The notes under the pieces are model-generated. The model did not search any database. It had not been told where the DNA came from and was given only the letters and a program-made list of their open reading frames with translations. A stretch of DNA of 34,742 nucleotides from Lachnospiraceae bacterium (GTDB lineage Bacteria; Bacillota; Clostridia; Lachnospirales; Lachnospiraceae): positions 1 through 34,742 of the forward strand of contig JAQXZD010000038.1 in the NCBI GenBank assembly GCA_029227035.1. The letters run 5' to 3'. Position 1 is the stretch's first letter; each line of letters starts with the position of its first letter. This document shows, piece by piece, positions 16,833 through 25,593 of this stretch. A program made the position numbers and the translations under genes.

Positions 16833-17384
16833 CTACCTCTTTTGTATAAATACATGCATATTATTCTTATATTTCTTTACTCTCGTGAGCTCAAAACCAA
16901 TCTCTTCCAGATAGGAAAAATCCGTATGTTCTTCCGCTTCCACAATAATCAGGGAATCCGGTTTTAAAATATCCGAAGTGGAAAGAACCCTTAAGACCTG
17001 TTCTTCCATCCCCTTCTGATATGGCGGATCCATAAATATAATGTCAAAGGTATATCTGCCTTCCAACTGATGAATTCCGCTTATCACATCCGTGGTCAGA
17101 AGTTTTGCCTGCTTACTGAATGAAGTAAAATTAATATTGTCCTCAATGCATCCGGCAGCCTTTTTATTGTTCTCAACAAACACCGCATAGGATGCTCCGC
17201 GGCTCAACGCCTCCAGTCCGATCTGTCCGCTTCCCGCAAACAAATCCAGAAAATAAGTTCCCGGAATGTCCGGCTGAAGAATATTAAAAAGCGTCTCCTT
17301 TATCCGATCCGTGGTCGGACGGGTATCCGGTCCCTCAATCGTCTTTAGCGGAAGGCTTCTTGCTGTCCCTGCAATAATTCGCAT
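16833..17384 (-). CDS. rsmD: 16S rRNA (guanine-966-N2)-methyltransferase
   Basis: RsmD methylates N2 of G966 in 16S rRNA using S-adenosylmethionine. The 183-residue protein has the N-terminal [10 protein letters not shown], the SAM-binding [18 protein letters not shown] (about 46-63) and the catalytic MDPPY (Asp119-Tyr122) of the N6/N2 amino-methyltransferase class. It sits between pgsA and coaD in the same operon. Confidence 0.96.
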   Translation of the reverse strand: MRIIAGTARSLPLKTIEGPDTRPTTDRIKETLFNILQPDIPGTYFLDLFAGSGQIGLEALSRGASYAVFVENNKKAAGCIEDNINFTSFSKQAKLLTTDVISGIHQLEGRYTFDIIFMDPPYQKGMEEQVLRVLSTSDILKPDSLIIVEAEEHTDFSYLEEIGFELTRVKKYKNNMHVFIQKR

Positions 17385-17399
17385 CGCACACCTCCATGA

Positions 17400-17942
17400 T
17401 TACTTTTGTTCCTTTAATACATCTTTGTTCTTGACAAGATAATCAATCAGAGAAACCACCGTAAGAACAAGCGACAGATAAATCAGTACCGTTCCCAGTA
17501 TCTCAAATACCCGGTTTGGAATATTTAATATCAGGACAATAACCATAATCATCTGGGATGCTGTCTTGAACTTGCCCCAGTAGCTTGCGGCAATGACAAT
17601 TCCGTTATCGGATGCAATCAGTCTGAATCCGCTGATGATAAATTCCCTTGCGATAATGACAATCACTACCCATGCCGGGATGCGGGAAAGCTCCACCAGA
17701 CAGATTAATGCCGAGCATACCAACAGCTTGTCTGCCAGAGGATCCATAAATTTTCCGAAATTGGTTACAAGATTATACTTTCTTGCGATTTTTCCGTCCA
17801 AAAAGTCCGTAATACTGGCCACAACGAAGATTGCGACAGCAATATAATCACTGTATCCTCCAAACATAGATGTCAGTAAAAAGAATACAAAAAACGGAAT
17901 CAGTATGACACGGAAAAGTGTCAGTTTATTAGGTAAATTCAT
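17400..17942 (-). CDS. pgsA: CDP-diacylglycerol-glycerol-3-phosphate 3-phosphatidyltransferase
   Basis: PgsA makes phosphatidylglycerolphosphate, the first committed step of phosphatidylglycerol synthesis, in the cytoplasmic membrane. The 180 residues include several membrane segments and the complete CDP-alcohol phosphotransferase motif: Asp49-Gly50, Ala53-Arg54, Gly63, Asp67 and Asp71 in DGxxARx8GxxxDxxxD spacing. It lies nine bases after rimO, as in many Firmicutes. Confidence 0.97.
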   Translation of the reverse strand: MNLPNKLTLFRVILIPFFVFFLLTSMFGGYSDYIAVAIFVVASITDFLDGKIARKYNLVTNFGKFMDPLADKLLVCSALICLVELSRIPAWVVIVIIAREFIISGFRLIASDNGIVIAASYWGKFKTASQMIMVIVLILNIPNRVFEILGTVLIYLSLVLTVVSLIDYLVKNKDVLKEQK

Positions 17943-17951
17943 ATTGTTCTC

Positions 17952-19280
17952 CTATTTTATCATTTCACCGATCAAATCATATTCATAGGCTCCGGTCACC
18001 TTCACTTTGACAATGTCACCGGTGAGCAGTTCTTCATCCGTATTGACGAAAATATACCCATCCACATTCGGGGCATCCCGGTAAGTCCGTCCCACGTAAG
18101 TGTTTGCTTCATCTGCAACCTGCCCCTCGATAAAGGCATACAGAATCCGATCTTTCATGGTTTCATTCTTGTCAAAGATTACTTCCTCCTGAAGCTCCAT
18201 GACCTCATCCTGCCAGTCCTTTTTCTGCTCCTCCGGAATCTGATTCGGCATTTCCGCCGCAGGGGTTCCCTCCTCCGGAGAATAAGCAAACGCGCCCAGA
18301 CGGTCAAACTCCATCTCATTGACAAAACGCATAAGCTCCTCATGCATCTCTTCCGTTTCACCCGGGAATCCGCAGATTAAGGTGGTGCGAAGGGTAATAT
18401 CCGGTATACGCTCCCGAAGCATATTGATACGTGCAATAAGCTCTTCTTTTGTGGTACGTCTGCCCATCCGTTTTAAGATGTCATCATTGCAATGCTGAAT
18501 CGGCATATCCAGATAATGACAGACTTTTTTATTGCGGATCATGGCTTCAATCAATTCATCATAAATCTCCTCCGGGTAGCAATACATAATGCGTATCCAG
18601 AAGAGCCCAGGGATTTCGTTCAACTTGTCCAAAAGCTCATGAAGACACTTCCTGCCGTACAGATCGGTTCCGTAGAGCGTTGTCTCCTGTGCCACCAGTA
18701 TCAGTTCCCTGACTCCGCCTGCGACAAGCTGCTTTGCAGATTCCACAAGCTCCTCCATCGGAACACTCCGGTAACGTCCGCGCACGGACGGAATCACACA
18801 GTAGGTACAATTCTTATTGCATCCTTCCGCAATCTTAAGATAAGCATAATGTCCACCCGTTGTAACGGTGCGGGCAGTATCCACATGCGGAAGTCCCGAA
18901 AGTGAGGAAACATTCTCATAAAAATGCTTTTCTTTCGTCTCCTCAACGGCCTCCCAGATTTTATCATAGGAATTCGTCCCGAGGATTGCATCCACCTCCG
19001 GAATCTCTGCCTTGATTTCTTCCCTGTAACGCTGTGCAAGACATCCGGTTACAATCAGTGCCTTACAGCAGCCGGTCTTTTTCTGTTCTGCCATCTCAAG
19101 AATCGTGTTAATGCTTTCTTCTTTTGCATCTCCGATAAAACAGCAACTGTTGATGATGATGATATCCGCTTCCGTCTCATCATCCGTAAGCTCCATTCCG
19201 TGCTTTGTAAGCATTCCAATCATATATTCGGAATCCACAAGATTCTTGTCACAGCCAAGCGATATAAATAATAATTTCAT
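17952..19280 (-). CDS. rimO: Ribosomal protein S12 methylthiotransferase
   Basis: RimO is a radical SAM methylthiotransferase that adds a methylthio group to the conserved aspartate of ribosomal protein S12. The 442 residues show the three domains of the family. The N-terminal UPF0004 domain carries Cys10, Cys46 and Cys80 for the auxiliary cluster. The radical SAM motif is CNKNCTYC (Cys154, Cys158, Cys161). A C-terminal TRAM domain (about 380-442) follows. The start MKLLFISLGCDKNLVDSE distinguishes it from MiaB and MtaB. It lies four bases after rpoZ and nine before pgsA. Confidence 0.97.
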   Translation of the reverse strand: MKLLFISLGCDKNLVDSEYMIGMLTKHGMELTDDETEADIIIINSCCFIGDAKEESINTILEMAEQKKTGCCKALIVTGCLAQRYREEIKAEIPEVDAILGTNSYDKIWEAVEETKEKHFYENVSSLSGLPHVDTARTVTTGGHYAYLKIAEGCNKNCTYCVIPSVRGRYRSVPMEELVESAKQLVAGGVRELILVAQETTLYGTDLYGRKCLHELLDKLNEIPGLFWIRIMYCYPEEIYDELIEAMIRNKKVCHYLDMPIQHCNDDILKRMGRRTTKEELIARINMLRERIPDITLRTTLICGFPGETEEMHEELMRFVNEMEFDRLGAFAYSPEEGTPAAEMPNQIPEEQKKDWQDEVMELQEEVIFDKNETMKDRILYAFIEGQVADEANTYVGRTYRDAPNVDGYIFVNTDEELLTGDIVKVKVTGAYEYDLIGEMIK

Positions 19281-19283
19281 GAC

Positions 19284-19529
19284 TTATATTTTTTCTTCCT
19301 CATCCGGAACGATTTTAACATCCCTGCGATATAATTCCTCTACGGCAATGGAAAGCGGTTTATTACATTTCGGATTGGTTACCATAGGCTCCGCTCCGGC
19401 AATAATCTGTCTTGCTCTCTTGGCTGCAGCCAGCACGATGGAATAACGGCTGTTAACAACCGGCTCCTCTCCGATTTCTGCCTCGTCATTGACTACTTTC
19501 ATTAATTCTACATAAGATGGATGTATCAT
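19284..19529 (-). CDS. rpoZ: RNA polymerase omega subunit
   Basis: Small RNA polymerase subunit that helps fold and assemble the beta' subunit. The 81 residues contain the family core NSRYSIVLAAAKRARQI, preceded by the usual MIHPSYVEL start and ending in an acidic tail. The gmk-rpoZ order with a two-base gap is the standard firmicute arrangement. Confidence 0.96.
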   Translation of the reverse strand: MIHPSYVELMKVVNDEAEIGEEPVVNSRYSIVLAAAKRARQIIAGAEPMVTNPKCNKPLSIAVEELYRRDVKIVPDEEEKI

Positions 19530-19531
19530 AA

Positions 19532-20194
19532 TTATTCTCCTTTCGAAAAGCTTTTCAGCTCCTGTCTTATTTCATTGATAAAATCTATATTTGATGATAC
19601 CCGGTACGCTTCGTTCCGCTCTGCATCCCCACTCCTCTGATTACAAATCAGATGGTCTATCAGTTCCGTGGCGGTCTCCACTGTATCGTTTACCACTAAA
19701 TAATCATAATTTTCAATGCCTTCCGATTCCTCGCAGGCACGGCTCAGCCTTGCTGCAACCACTTCCGGGGTCTCCGTTCCCCTTCCCACCAGACGCTCAT
19801 GCAGCACTCCGGCACTTGGTGCCGTCACAAACATAAGCACGGCATCCGGAAACTTTTCTTTGATTTTCAAAGCTCCCTGTATTTCAATCTCCAGAATCAC
19901 ATTTTTTCCGGCGGATAACTGTTGCTCCACATAAGCCTTCGGGGTACCGTAATAATTCCCCACATACTGTGCATACTCCACAAGTTCTTCTTTTGCAATC
20001 ATGGTTTCGAACTTTTCCCTGCTTACAAAGAAATAGTCCACTCCATCCTGCTCACCCGGTCTCGGCTGCCTTGTGGTTGCAGACACAGACAGGGCATACC
20101 CTTCCGGATACTGACGCATCAGCTCCTTCATAAGTGTTCCCTTGCCTGCTCCGGAGAAACCGGATATCACAATCAATCGTCCCTTGTCACTCAT
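19532..20194 (-). CDS. gmk: Guanylate kinase
   Basis: Gmk phosphorylates GMP or dGMP to the diphosphate and so supplies GTP. The 220 residues have the P-loop GFSGAGKGT (12-20), the GMP-binding SATTRQPRPGEQDGVDYFF and EIEIQGALKIK. The length is normal with a short C-terminal extension. It starts 12 bases after yicC; the small remA gene that lies between these two in B. subtilis is absent here. Confidence 0.97.
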   Translation of the reverse strand: MSDKGRLIVISGFSGAGKGTLMKELMRQYPEGYALSVSATTRQPRPGEQDGVDYFFVSREKFETMIAKEELVEYAQYVGNYYGTPKAYVEQQLSAGKNVILEIEIQGALKIKEKFPDAVLMFVTAPSAGVLHERLVGRGTETPEVVAARLSRACEESEGIENYDYLVVNDTVETATELIDHLICNQRSGDAERNEAYRVSSNIDFINEIRQELKSFSKGE

Positions 20195-20206
20195 TTTTCA
20201 TTCCTC

Positions 20207-21085
20207 TTATTCAATATTCTGTATCTGCTCACGGATTTTCTCAATTCCGGTCTTTAAGTTGATTCCCACATCCGCAATCTCAATATTGTTGGATTTGGAA
20301 AGAATCGTATTTGCTTCCCGGTTCATCTCCTGAGCAATGAAATCCAGCTTACGGCCGATTGCACCGCCTTCCTCCAGATTTTCCTTCATCGCCATGATAT
20401 GGCTGCGAAGCCGGACTGTTTCCTCGTCCACACAAATCTTGTCCGCATAGATGGTCACTTCCGTAATAATCCTGGCATCATCCATCTGCCTGTCGCCCAG
20501 AAGCTCCCTGATTTTCTCCTCCAGACGGCTTCTGTACTCCTGCATAATCTGCGGAGAACGTTCTTCTATAAAATCCACATACTCCAACAGTTCATCCAGT
20601 TTCTCACAGAGATCCTGCTTCAACCGTTCACCCTCACGACTCCGGGTATCCGTAAACTGTGCAAAAGCCTCCCTCAGTACCGGTTCCAGACTTTTCCACA
20701 CTTCCTCCTCGTCAATCTCCTGTTCCTCCATGGTGAAGACTTCCGGATAACGGGACAGCGCTCCGACACTGATATCATTTTTCAATTGGAAAGATTCTGC
20801 CATCTCATTCAGATATTTCAGATATTCTCCCGCAAGAGAAGCGTTATACTTCAGGGAATAATCATTCTCCGTATAATCCTCGCAGTTGATATAGATGTCG
20901 ATCTTGCCCCTGGTGGTATATTCCTTAAGCACACCGCGGATTGCCGTCTCAAAAAAATTCAGTTTCTTGGGCATTCTGATATTCACGTCCAGATATCTGT
21001 GATTTACGGATTTGAGTTCTACGGTAAATCTGCGTTTTTCATCCGCAGCTTCACTGCGTCCGAAACCTGTCATACTTTTTATCAT
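20207..21085 (-). CDS. yicC: YicC-family endoribonuclease
   Basis: Member of the YicC/YloC family (YicC_N and DUF1732 domains); E. coli YicC is reported to act as an endoribonuclease in small-RNA decay. The N-terminus IKSMTGFGRSEA and the C-terminal GKKLDFI-like segment (here GRKLDFIAQEMNREANTI) are diagnostic. I start it at the ATG at 21085 (292 residues), with GGGAG seven bases upstream; the ATG at 21109 has no ribosome binding site. It heads the long operon down to the coiled-coil gene, behind the promoter at 21131-21159. Confidence 0.94.
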   Translation of the reverse strand: MIKSMTGFGRSEAADEKRRFTVELKSVNHRYLDVNIRMPKKLNFFETAIRGVLKEYTTRGKIDIYINCEDYTENDYSLKYNASLAGEYLKYLNEMAESFQLKNDISVGALSRYPEVFTMEEQEIDEEEVWKSLEPVLREAFAQFTDTRSREGERLKQDLCEKLDELLEYVDFIEERSPQIMQEYRSRLEEKIRELLGDRQMDDARIITEVTIYADKICVDEETVRLRSHIMAMKENLEEGGAIGRKLDFIAQEMNREANTILSKSNNIEIADVGINLKTGIEKIREQIQNIE

Positions 21086-21130
21086 TGATAATCTCCCATC
21101 TAAATGCACATTCTATGCATAGATAGATTT

Positions 21131-21159
21131 ATTATAATGCTTCTGTTTCGATTCGTCAA
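21131..21159 (-). promoter_or_regulatory. Promoter of the yicC-gmk-rpoZ operon
   Basis: Minus strand TTGACG (21154-21159), 17-bp spacer, TATAAT (21131-21136). It leaves an untranslated leader of about 40 nt before yicC and is the only strong promoter I see for the eight-gene run down to 15677. Confidence 0.85.
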
Positions 21160-21229
21160 ATATTCATTGGATTTTTCTTACTTTCTATACTATACTATTA
21201 ACAAACTCCTTTTTACACTACGTTCTCAT

Positions 21230-21362
21230 AAATGAATTTTGCTATTCTAATTGCAGACCGTAAAGCAACGTCGGTACTTAATGAGTATTTTTTACGAATT
21301 TAGTACCGCTACGTTGCGATCCGAGCGAAAGCGTGTCTGCAATAGAATATGCAAATTCATTT
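21230..21362. repeat. 133-bp imperfect palindrome between yicC and rqcH promoters
   Basis: Two arms of about 50 bp are near-perfect inverted copies. AAATGAATTTTGC (21230-21242) matches the complement of GCAAATTCATTT (21351-21362). TATTCTAATTGCAGAC matches the complement of GTCTGCAATAGAATA with one bulge. An inner stem GCAACGT plus CGGTACT pairs with AGTACCG, two extra bases, then ACGTTGC, around a loop of about 23 bases. No transposase, clear target duplication or T-run is visible. The right arm ends at the rqcH -35 box. It may be a MITE-like or other intergenic repeat, or a structured RNA. Confidence 0.8.
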
Positions 21363-21391
21363 TGGTACGCTTCTGTAAAATGGGCTATAAT
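21362..21391 (+). promoter_or_regulatory. Probable promoter of rqcH
   Basis: TTGGTA (21362-21367), 18-bp spacer, TATAAT (21386-21391). The -10 is perfect and the -35 modest. The palindrome's right end touches the -35 box. The leader to rqcH is about 15-20 nt. Confidence 0.55.
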
Positions 21392-21413
21392 ATATAAAAT
21401 CAGGAGAAAAACT

Positions 21414-23159
21414 ATGGCTTTTGACGGAATCGTAATTGCGGCTCTGGTTCACGAACTGAACCAGACCATCCTAAATACAAAAATCAGCAAAATTGCCCAG
21501 CCCGAAAACGACGAGCTTTTGCTGACCTGCAAAGGTGCCGGCGGACAGTTCCGCGTTGATATTTCTGCAAGCGCTTCTCTTCCGTTCCTCTATCTGACCG
21601 AAGAGAATAAACCAAGTCCGCTTCAGGCACCAACCTTTTGCATGGTGCTCAGAAAGCATATTGCAAACGGAAAAATCATCCGGATTTTCCAACCGGACAT
21701 GGAACGAATTATCCATATTGAAATCGAACATTTAAATGAGATGGGGGATCTGTGCCACAAGACACTGATTGTGGAGCTGATGGGAAAACATTCCAACATT
21801 ATCTTCTGCGATGAAGACGGAACCATCATAGACAGCATTAAGCGGGTTTCCTCTGCGGTCAGCTCTCTTCGTGAGGTACTTCCTGGCAAACCCTATTTTG
21901 TGCCTTCCACCCAGACGGACAAATACAACGCAATGACCATGAACGCTTCCCAGATTTATGACGTCATTGCTGCAAAGCCTGCCACGGTCTCCAAGGCTGT
22001 CTACACAAGCTTTACCGGCGTCAGTCCTCTGATTGCTTCGGAAATTGCCTTTGGTGCAGGCCTTGATCCGGATCAGCCGGTTGCCTCTTACGAAGAGGAC
22101 GTGCTTCGCCATCTGGCAAATCAGATTCGGCTGTTTTTTGACAGGATACACGACTGTGAATTCCATCCCGTCATTGTGCGAAATGGAAAAAAACCGGTAG
22201 AATTTTCTGCCGTGGAACTGACCATGTACCGGGATTATGAGGTGAAAGCATACGACAGTATCTCAAAGGTTTTGGAAGTATTTTATGCCGAGAGAAATAC
22301 ATACAGCCGTATCCAGCAGAAATCTTCGGATTTGCGGCATATCGTAACCACCGCCTTAGAGCGCAGCCGCAAAAAATACCAGATTCAGCTCAAGCAGATG
22401 GAGGACTCCAAAAAACGTGAAAAGTATAAACTTTACGGCGAACTTCTCAACGTATACGGCTATAATCTCACGGAGGGTGCCAAAGAGCTGGTCTGCGAAA
22501 ACTTTTATGACAACAATAAGGAAATTAAAATTCCTCTGGATCCCCTGCTGAACGCCAGAGAGAATTCCCAGAAATATTTTGACCGTTACGGAAAGTTAAA
22601 AAGAACCGCCGAAGCTTTAGACAAGCTTCTCGCGGAGACCAAAGCGCAGATTGAGCATCTGGAATCCATCCAGAATTCGCTGGATATCGCACTCTCCTCC
22701 GACGATCTGGTTCAGATTAAGGAAGAATTGATGGAATACGGTTTCATCAAAAAGAACCGCAGCGGAAAGAAACAAAAAATAAAAAGTAAACCTTTTCATT
22801 ATATTTCCTCGGACGGTTATGATATCTATGTGGGAAAAAATAATTTTCAAAACGAGGAACTCACCTTCAAATTTGCCACCGGAAACGACTGGTGGTTCCA
22901 CGCCAAAGGAATTCCGGGATCCCATGTTGTGGTCAAAAATGATAAAGATGGGGAAATGCCAGACCGCGTATTTGAAGAAGCCGGACAGCTCGCCGGATTT
23001 TATTCCAAAGGCAGGGACAGCGACAAGCTTGAAATTGATTATCTTCAGAAAAAAAATGTTAAAAAACCGGCAGGAAGCGCTCCGGGATTTGTGGTTTACT
23101 ATACCAACTACTCTCTCACCATCCATCCGGACATCAGCGCACTTACGCTTGTCGAATAG
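21414..23159 (+). CDS. rqcH: RqcH (NFACT family) ribosome quality-control factor
   Basis: RqcH binds the obstructed 50S subunit and recruits alanyl-tRNA to add alanine tails to stalled peptides. The 581 residues have an NFACT-N domain (1 to about 250), a coiled coil (about 330-440) and an NFACT-R domain with GNDWWFHAKGIPGSHVVV. The start is the ATG at 21414 (MAFDGIVIAALVHELNQ), with AGGAG seven bases upstream; the frame is open further upstream without support. The position of the conserved Asp97-Arg98 pair, needed for tailing in B. subtilis RqcH, reads Glu97-Arg98 here. Older annotations call this family fibronectin-binding protein; that name is not supported by location signals. Confidence 0.93.
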   Translation: MAFDGIVIAALVHELNQTILNTKISKIAQPENDELLLTCKGAGGQFRVDISASASLPFLYLTEENKPSPLQAPTFCMVLRKHIANGKIIRIFQPDMERIIHIEIEHLNEMGDLCHKTLIVELMGKHSNIIFCDEDGTIIDSIKRVSSAVSSLREVLPGKPYFVPSTQTDKYNAMTMNASQIYDVIAAKPATVSKAVYTSFTGVSPLIASEIAFGAGLDPDQPVASYEEDVLRHLANQIRLFFDRIHDCEFHPVIVRNGKKPVEFSAVELTMYRDYEVKAYDSISKVLEVFYAERNTYSRIQQKSSDLRHIVTTALERSRKKYQIQLKQMEDSKKREKYKLYGELLNVYGYNLTEGAKELVCENFYDNNKEIKIPLDPLLNARENSQKYFDRYGKLKRTAEALDKLLAETKAQIEHLESIQNSLDIALSSDDLVQIKEELMEYGFIKKNRSGKKQKIKSKPFHYISSDGYDIYVGKNNFQNEELTFKFATGNDWWFHAKGIPGSHVVVKNDKDGEMPDRVFEEAGQLAGFYSKGRDSDKLEIDYLQKKNVKKPAGSAPGFVVYYTNYSLTIHPDISALTLVE

Positions 23160-23241
23160 ATAAACTTACCAGCATATACGTTTTTCCTCTGCATATAATA
23201 TGATTGTACCAAGGAGTACAACGCAAAGGAGGAAGAAAAGC

Positions 23242-23436
23242 ATGGCAAACAGAAGTACAAAAAAATCATTGGAACGTTTTAAGTATGAAGTTGCAGACGA
23301 GCTTGGAGTTCCGCTGAGCAACGGTTACAACGGCAATCTGACCGCAAAGCAGAATGGCTCTGTGGGCGGATATATGGTTAAGAAAATGATTGAAGCACAG
23401 GAAAGACAGATGGCAGGAAAGACCAATCAGCAGTAA
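23242..23436 (+). CDS. Alpha/beta-type small acid-soluble spore protein
   Basis: DNA-binding spore protein that coats the chromosome of dormant spores. The 64 residues start MANRSTKKSLERFKYEV and contain KYEVADELGV, matching the region cut by the GPR protease at germination, followed by GNLTAKQNGSVGGYMVKKM. I start at the ATG at 23242, with AAAGGAGG upstream. Two GCATATA copies 19 bp apart (23172 and 23191) could be part of a forespore (SigG-type) promoter but the spacing is short, so this is weak. A strong terminator follows. Confidence 0.93.
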   Translation: MANRSTKKSLERFKYEVADELGVPLSNGYNGNLTAKQNGSVGGYMVKKMIEAQERQMAGKTNQQ

Positions 23437-23472
23437 GCTTACGGATGTCATCCGGCAAAAACACCAACGAGA

Positions 23473-23508
23473 AAGAGGATGCACTTTTGCATCCTCTTAC
23501 TTTTATTT
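23473..23508 (+). terminator. Rho-independent terminator after the spore protein gene
   Basis: Perfect 11-bp stem AAGAGGATGCA / TGCATCCTCTT with a four-base loop, then TACTTTTATTT. It lies between the convergent ends of the spore protein gene and recG and could work weakly for recG too. Confidence 0.85.
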
Positions 23509-23521
23509 AAGCCTTATTCAT

Positions 23522-25585
23522 TCAAAGATTCATCGTTTTCAGTTCATCCTCCAAAAACCGATCCATCTTATTGCGAAGGACATGATGAGCATCCTCCTCC
23601 AGTTTTGGATCCTCTGCAAGCAGCTCTTTGACTGCAGCGGATGCATCCACAAGAACATTCGCATCCTGATAGATGTCCGCAAGTTGAAATGCCAAATCCC
23701 CGCTTTGCCGGATTCCGAAAAAATCTCCGGGACCTCGAAGCTTCAAATCCTCCGATGCAATATGAAATCCGTCATTGGATTTGTTCAGGATTTCCAGACG
23801 CTTCGCTGCTGTTTTTGTCTCAGATGTATTAACCATAATGCAGTAAGACTGGGCATCTCCTCTGCCCACGCGCCCTCTGAGCTGATGTAACTGTGCCAGT
23901 CCGAACCGCTCTGCATTTTCAATCATCATCACGGTTGCATTGGGCACGTTAACCCCGACTTCAACCACTGTGGTAGAGACCAGAACCTGTATACGGTTAT
24001 CCGCAAACGCTTCCATAATCTTTGTCTTTTCCTCATTTTTCATTTTTCCGTGTAGGATCCCGATTTGGATATCTTTAGGAAGCTCTTCCGCCAGCCGCAC
24101 TCCATAATCCGTAACATTCTCTCCCTCGGAATTCTCACTGGCTTCCACCAAAGGACAGATAATATACGCCTGATGTCCGTCCCTTACCTGTTCCGTAATA
24201 AACTCATAGGCTTTTTTCCGGTAGCCGGTTCCCACCACACAGTTTTTAATGGGAAGCCGCTTTGCCGGCACCTCATCAATCACGGAAATATCCATATCTC
24301 CATACAGAATAATGGCAAGTGTTCTGGGAATCGGGGTCGCGCTCATAACAAGAATATGCGGTTTTTTCCCTTTTCCCGCAAAGGCATCCCTCTGTTTTAC
24401 CCCGAATCGGTGCTGCTCGTCCGTGATCACCAGTGCCAGATTCGCATACAATGCCTTCTCCTGAATCAGTGCATGGGTCCCGATAATCAGCGCATCCGAC
24501 ATGGTATCAAGCTTTTCGTAAATATCCCTTTTCTGTTTTGCCGTCATGGAGCCGGTCAGAAGCAGAACCGGAAAGTCCAGTCCAAACTGCCCGCAGAGCT
24601 TCTGAAAGGTCTCATAATGCTGTCTTGCCAGCACCTCCGTCGGCGCCATAATCGCAGACTGGTATCCATTATGCGCACACCACGCCATCGCAAGAAAAGC
24701 AATGATAGTCTTTCCTGAGCCCACATCTCCCTGAATTAAACGTTGCATCGCATACTGGCTTTGCATATTTTCTGTCATTTCCTGTAATACATGAAGCTGT
24801 GCATTCGTCAGGGAATAAGGCAGTTTTTGAATCTGCTCCTGTATGAACTCTGCGTCCTTCAATACAAACCGGTTACTCTCCCGCTTTTTTTGTTCCTTCT
24901 GATACTGCATCTTAAGAATAAAAAGGAAAAACTCATCAAAAACCAGCCGTTTTCTGGCAGTAATCAGTGTATCCATGGAATCCGGAAAATGAATCTGCTT
25001 GATGGCATAGTTGTATTCACACAACTCATAGGATTCCCGGATATCTGCCGGAAGATAATCCTGCATAAGAGCCTCGGCATCCAACACCTGCCGCAGCGTC
25101 TTTATCATCAGGTTATTGGTGATTCCGCTTGTAACCGAATACACCGGAAGAAAGCACTCCTGCATGGTCTGATACGCTTCCGGCGTATACACTGCCGGTT
25201 GCTCCATCACATATTTACCATCTTTTACGCTGACTTTTCCGTAAAAAACGTAATACTGACCTCTCTTTACGGTATTTTTGATATACGGCATCCGATACCA
25301 GATAATCTGCATTTTATGTCCGGTGCTCCCTATGGTAAGAAGCGTAAGCTGCATCCGCCTTGTACTTTTTACCACCGGAGTGCTTTCCACCCGCGCCGCA
25401 ATGGCGTGATGCTTCTCCGAGAGGGAAACCACCTCATCAACCGGCTCCGCCATTGGATACTGTACATAATCCCTGGGAAAATGAAGGAGTATATCACCAA
25501 CGGTGTATACTCCCATTTTTTCAAATAACTCTTTTGTTTTCTCGCCGATTCCCTTCACTGAGACAATCGATGCATCCTGATTCAT
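23522..25585 (-). CDS. recG: ATP-dependent DNA helicase RecG
   Basis: RecG remodels stalled replication forks and Holliday junctions. The 687 residues show an N-terminal wedge/OB region (about 60-160), then the helicase with Walker A GDVGSGKT (286-293), the DEQH box (389-392), SATPIPRTLA and a C-terminal QLHQLRGRVGRG. The length is normal for a firmicute RecG. It begins eight bases after the FakA gene, the order asp23-fakA-recG being close to that in B. subtilis. Confidence 0.97.
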   Translation of the reverse strand: MNQDASIVSVKGIGEKTKELFEKMGVYTVGDILLHFPRDYVQYPMAEPVDEVVSLSEKHHAIAARVESTPVVKSTRRMQLTLLTIGSTGHKMQIIWYRMPYIKNTVKRGQYYVFYGKVSVKDGKYVMEQPAVYTPEAYQTMQECFLPVYSVTSGITNNLMIKTLRQVLDAEALMQDYLPADIRESYELCEYNYAIKQIHFPDSMDTLITARKRLVFDEFFLFILKMQYQKEQKKRESNRFVLKDAEFIQEQIQKLPYSLTNAQLHVLQEMTENMQSQYAMQRLIQGDVGSGKTIIAFLAMAWCAHNGYQSAIMAPTEVLARQHYETFQKLCGQFGLDFPVLLLTGSMTAKQKRDIYEKLDTMSDALIIGTHALIQEKALYANLALVITDEQHRFGVKQRDAFAGKGKKPHILVMSATPIPRTLAIILYGDMDISVIDEVPAKRLPIKNCVVGTGYRKKAYEFITEQVRDGHQAYIICPLVEASENSEGENVTDYGVRLAEELPKDIQIGILHGKMKNEEKTKIMEAFADNRIQVLVSTTVVEVGVNVPNATVMMIENAERFGLAQLHQLRGRVGRGDAQSYCIMVNTSETKTAAKRLEILNKSNDGFHIASEDLKLRGPGDFFGIRQSGDLAFQLADIYQDANVLVDASAAVKELLAEDPKLEEDAHHVLRNKMDRFLEDELKTMNL

Positions 25586-25593
25586 AGATTCTC

